Shown: positions 61,482-64,000 of the stretch, piece by piece
Numbering within the stretch: the stretch's first letter is position 1
Layout of the letters: every line of letters begins with the position of its first letter
Assembly (NCBI RefSeq): GCF_030812595.1
Contig: NZ_JAUSSZ010000008.1
Coordinates: forward strand, 1-64,000
From: Arthrobacter bambusae
Lineage (GTDB): Bacteria > Actinomycetota > Actinomycetes > Actinomycetales > Micrococcaceae
Length of the DNA: 64,000 nt
Reading direction: 5' to 3'
Translations under genes and position numbers: made by a program
Notes under the pieces: model-generated
Told to the model about the DNA's origin: nothing
Seen by the model: the letters and a program-made list of their open reading frames with translations, nothing else
Databases searched by the model: none

Positions 61482-62243
61482 TTAGTCAGAGTCCCCCCGG
61501 CGGTCGAAGGTCAGGCCGCCGGGGACCTGGAACGTGGGCATGAGTTCCAGCATGCCCACGTTGACGTGCCGCGGGGTTTCGATGGCGTAGTCCAGGGCGT
61601 TAACGATGTCATCGGTGGTCAGCGACTCGTAGCCTTCGTAGTACGTTTGCCAGGCTTCTTCCATGGCTTCCGGGCTGCCGCCCATATTCCGGCCGAAAAT
61701 CTCGGTTTCCACCCGGCCGGGGCAGATTTCGGTGACGCGGATGCGCTTGCCCACGGTGTCGTTGCGCAGTTGGCGGGAGATCTGGTGCACCGCCGCCTTG
61801 GTGGCGTGATAGACAGTGTGGCCGTAGAAGTTGTAGGTGCCTGCGATGGAGCTGATGTTGACCACGTGGCCAAGGTCCCGCTCCACCATGCCGGGCAGGA
61901 CCAGCCGGGTCAGCTGCAGCAACCCGCGGAGGTTCACGTCCACCAGTTCGTCGATGTCTTGCTCGGAGGAGTCCAGGATGTTTCCGGGACGGGACACCCC
62001 GGCACAGTTCACCAGGACGTCCACCTTGAGGTCGCGGACGACGGCGGCCAGGGCGGTGGTGTCAGTCAGGTCCACCACGTGCGGGACTGCTCCCGTACGG
62101 TCCGCCAGTTCAGCGAGACGTTCCTCGTTGCGGGCCACCGCGTGGACGATCAGGCCGCGCTTGGCCAGCCGTTCGGCGATGGCGGCGCCCATGCCGGTGG
62201 ATGCGCCGGTGACGAGGGCGGTGGTGTAGTCGGAAAAAGGCAT
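61482..62243 (-). CDS. SDR family oxidoreductase
   Basis: Classical short-chain dehydrogenase of 253 residues from ATG 62243. It has TGASTGMGAAIAERL, LVNCAGVSRPG, the catalytic Ser in VVNISSIAG and YHATKAAVHQIS (YxxxK). The frame is open upstream but overlaps the pxpC gene there. It lies 64 bp upstream of the 2-hydroxyacid dehydrogenase gene. Substrate unknown. Confidence 0.9.
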   Translation of the reverse strand: MPFSDYTTALVTGASTGMGAAIAERLAKRGLIVHAVARNEERLAELADRTGAVPHVVDLTDTTALAAVVRDLKVDVLVNCAGVSRPGNILDSSEQDIDELVDVNLRGLLQLTRLVLPGMVERDLGHVVNISSIAGTYNFYGHTVYHATKAAVHQISRQLRNDTVGKRIRVTEICPGRVETEIFGRNMGGSPEAMEEAWQTYYEGYESLTTDDIVNALDYAIETPRHVNVGMLELMPTFQVPGGLTFDRRGDSD

Positions 62244-62289
62244 TGGTACTCCAAAAAGTGGGAATGGTGGGCTAAAACATTCATGGTGT

Positions 62290-63303
62290 TCAGGCTCCGG
62301 ACGCTGGGCTGAGTTCGTACCAGCGCTGGCCGGCACCGATCCCGAGGAGACCGAAGACTGTGTTGATGGTGTTCCGTAATCTGTCGAGTTCCAGGCAGGC
62401 TGTGCGGTGCATGGCTGTTGCTTCAGCCACCGTTGTTTTTCTAAAGGTGACGGTGTGTCCGGGCCTGGCTTGTGCCAAGAGGTCAAGGGAACGGCTGGTG
62501 ACCACTGCCAGGACCGGATAGCCCGCCGTAACGCCGCGTCCCCGGTGCAGTACCAGCAGCTCATCCCGGGACGGGACCTCGATGGCCCCGACCGGAACGC
62601 CGCGGGAGAGCACTTCTGACGTGAGCTGACGCTCGGGAAGGGCACCACCGAGGCGCAGTCCGATGTGGTTGCTGCGCGGGCTCACGGTGTACTGCGTGGT
62701 GAACAGCAGCTCGGCCGTGTCCCCGAATTCCGTTACGTCCGGCCCGTCGGTGACATCGATGACCGGGTTAGTGGTGAAGACAGGTTTGGTGATGCCCAGC
62801 CGGAACAGCGGCAAGCCAAAGTGTGGCTGGGTGATGGGCGCGGTGGTCTTCCGTGTTTCCAGGCGGAAGCCCTCCACGAGCTTCAACCCGAAGCCCACAA
62901 CCGTGTCCGGGGCGCAGCTGCCCAGCAGGCTGGGGACCGTGAAGGATCCGTGGACGGCGATGTAGGCCCGCAGTCCGGTCCGGATGCCGCGGACGGCCAC
63001 GACTTCGCCGGCCCGTACGGACACCGGTTCCCATTGCGGGCATTCGCGGCCGCCCACCATGAGGTCCAGGGGTGCACCGGTGACGGCGATCAGCAGGTCG
63101 GTGGTGGCCCGCATCCGGAAGTCCAGCGCAGTGAGTTCGAACAGGGGATCGTTGTCTTCGTTGCCGGCAAGGATGTTGGCCGCCCTGGCTGAATACTGGT
63201 CCAGGGCGCCGTTGACGGGAAGTCCGAATGCAGGGCCCTTCGTCCGGCCGAGGTCGGTGACCACGGAATGGCCCGGCTGCAGGATGACCAAAGAACCGGT
63301 CAT
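62290..63303 (-). CDS. pxpC: 5-oxoprolinase subunit C / biotin-dependent carboxyltransferase family
   Basis: KipA/PxpC-family protein of 337 residues. It has LQPGHSVVTDLGRTKGPAFGLPVNGALD (in parts), the NPLLE-type DPLFELTALDFRMRA, RSNHIGLRLGG and the DELLVLHRGRGVTAGYPVLAVV end. With PxpA and PxpB it cleaves 5-oxoproline; without a visible PxpA the reaction is uncertain. It overlaps pxpB by 4 bp. Confidence 0.9.
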   Translation of the reverse strand: MTGSLVILQPGHSVVTDLGRTKGPAFGLPVNGALDQYSARAANILAGNEDNDPLFELTALDFRMRATTDLLIAVTGAPLDLMVGGRECPQWEPVSVRAGEVVAVRGIRTGLRAYIAVHGSFTVPSLLGSCAPDTVVGFGLKLVEGFRLETRKTTAPITQPHFGLPLFRLGITKPVFTTNPVIDVTDGPDVTEFGDTAELLFTTQYTVSPRSNHIGLRLGGALPERQLTSEVLSRGVPVGAIEVPSRDELLVLHRGRGVTAGYPVLAVVTSRSLDLLAQARPGHTVTFRKTTVAEATAMHRTACLELDRLRNTINTVFGLLGIGAGQRWYELSPASGA

Positions 63304-64000
63304 GGCCGTGCCTCCAGGAACTGTCCTGCGAAGTTTCCGAAGTCATCGGCCGGAATCCGGTAGAAGCGCAGTTCATCGCCGGGGACGTAGGGCACCAGGG
63401 GTTCGCGGGTGGCGTCAAGGACCGTCAGCGGCGTCTGGCCGATGACGCACCAGCCACCTGGTGCCACTGCGGGCGCGATCACGGCCTGGCGTCCGGCCAC
63501 GGATACGGCACCGGCGGGAACTGACAGCCGCGGGTCCTTGAGCCTGGGGACAGGGACGGGGAAGTCCGGTCCGTCCATCATCGGAGAACCTGCCGGCGCA
63601 CCCAGGCAACGGATGACGTAAGTCTTTGCCGTGTGCCGGGCGATGACGTCCTCAACGTCCAGGCCCTGGTGTTCCGCCACGCGGCCGAGGTCTGGCCCGT
63701 AGTCGCCGCCGTACACCACGGGGACTTCGAAGCGGCGCGGCTCCCGCGGGGCCGTGCCAACGTAGTCCAGTTGGCGCATTCCGAGGAGGACGAACGCCCT
63801 GACCTGGCGCGCGGAGGTGAGGTAGGGGTCGAATTCGACCAGGACGGAGTCGTAGGTGGGAACGGCGCCATGGATGCCTTCGACGCCGGCGGCCGCCAGC
63901 CAGCCAGCGAGGGAGTGGACCGTGGCCCAGTTGGTTTCTGCGTCACCGGACCGTGCCACCACGCGCAGGGCAGCGTCGCCCGACTCGTAGATGTCCAGCG
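63300..64000 (-). CDS. pxpB: 5-oxoprolinase subunit B (KipI family), 5' end beyond window
   Basis: KipI/PxpB-family protein. The frame continues through the right edge (ending LDIYESGDAALRVVARSGDAETNW, in parts), so at least the first few residues lie outside. Family blocks are VPTYDSVLVEFDPY, PVVYGGDYGPDLGRVAEHQGL, GAPAGSPMMDGPDFPVPVPRL and PGGWCVIGQTPLTVLD. Paired with pxpC; first visible gene of the idonate-type operon. Confidence 0.9.
   Translation of the reverse strand, partial: LDIYESGDAALRVVARSGDAETNWATVHSLAGWLAAAGVEGIHGAVPTYDSVLVEFDPYLTSARQVRAFVLLGMRQLDYVGTAPREPRRFEVPVVYGGDYGPDLGRVAEHQGLDVEDVIARHTAKTYVIRCLGAPAGSPMMDGPDFPVPVPRLKDPRLSVPAGAVSVAGRQAVIAPAVAPGGWCVIGQTPLTVLDATREPLVPYVPGDELRFYRIPADDFGNFAGQFLEARP

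Overview
The window looks like chromosome of a high-GC actinobacterium of the Micrococcaceae, most likely Arthrobacter or a close relative (Paenarthrobacter, Pseudarthrobacter). The reasons are the strong GC bias at third codon positions, frequent GTG starts, ATGA-type overlaps and the run ychF - rmuC - ispH - membrane protein - xseA/xseB. No rRNA, tRNA, CRISPR array, phage or complete insertion sequence was recognised. Genus assignment is inference.

Layout. 1-8.9 kb is housekeeping: ychF, rmuC, ispH, xseAB, ppk2 and an alaA-type aminotransferase. 8.9-12.4 kb is a four-gene osmoprotectant-type (OpuC/ProU-like) ABC importer. 12.5-27.6 kb holds single genes and regulator/target pairs: Nudix hydrolase, pirin, an N-acetylglucosamine-type kinase, a LysR/MFS divergent pair, an aquaglyceroporin, a Cys/Met PLP enzyme beside an Lrp regulator, an MFS pump with an ArsR-like regulator, a second Lrp, CorA, a CrcB fluoride-channel pair with a universal stress protein, and an SRAP/HMCES-type gene.

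27.6-43.8 kb is a hexuronate/gluconate region. UxaC, a fructuronate/tagaturonate reductase-type enzyme and a D-mannonate dehydratase (ManD) form the Ashwell route. They sit with a LacI regulator, two Gfo/Idh/MocA dehydrogenases, an MFS carrier, GntK and GntP. A gluconokinase fused to a frameshifted GH3 glycosidase follows manD. Related palindromes built on CAACCGGTTG lie upstream of uxaC, manD, one dehydrogenase and lacI, which suggests one LacI regulon. A 32-bp-period repeat field in both orientations separates the reductase gene from manD.

43.8-53.7 kb is envelope and stress related: an Ala-rich helical membrane protein, a holin-like protein, DUF3618 and YihY/BrkB proteins; then a two-component system placed just upstream of a ferric-reductase-like flavoprotein and an FMN-binding protein; an App1-type phosphatase; and a Pro-rich membrane protein. 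An 18-bp palindrome (TAGTAAG-N4-CTTACTA or close variant) recurs upstream of three membrane-protein loci at 28.5, 44.4 and 52.9 kb.

53.7-64 kb is decayed and accessory DNA. It has a mosaic of truncated genes (sugar ABC permease, dehydrogenase and LacI fragments), two secreted proteins of unknown function, and an idonate/gluconate-type operon (pxpB, pxpC, SDR, 2-hydroxyacid dehydrogenase, internally deleted idnO, idnD, gntK) whose first gene runs off the right edge. The window thus carries three gluconokinase domains and several gene relics, pointing to repeated rearrangement of sugar-acid genes.
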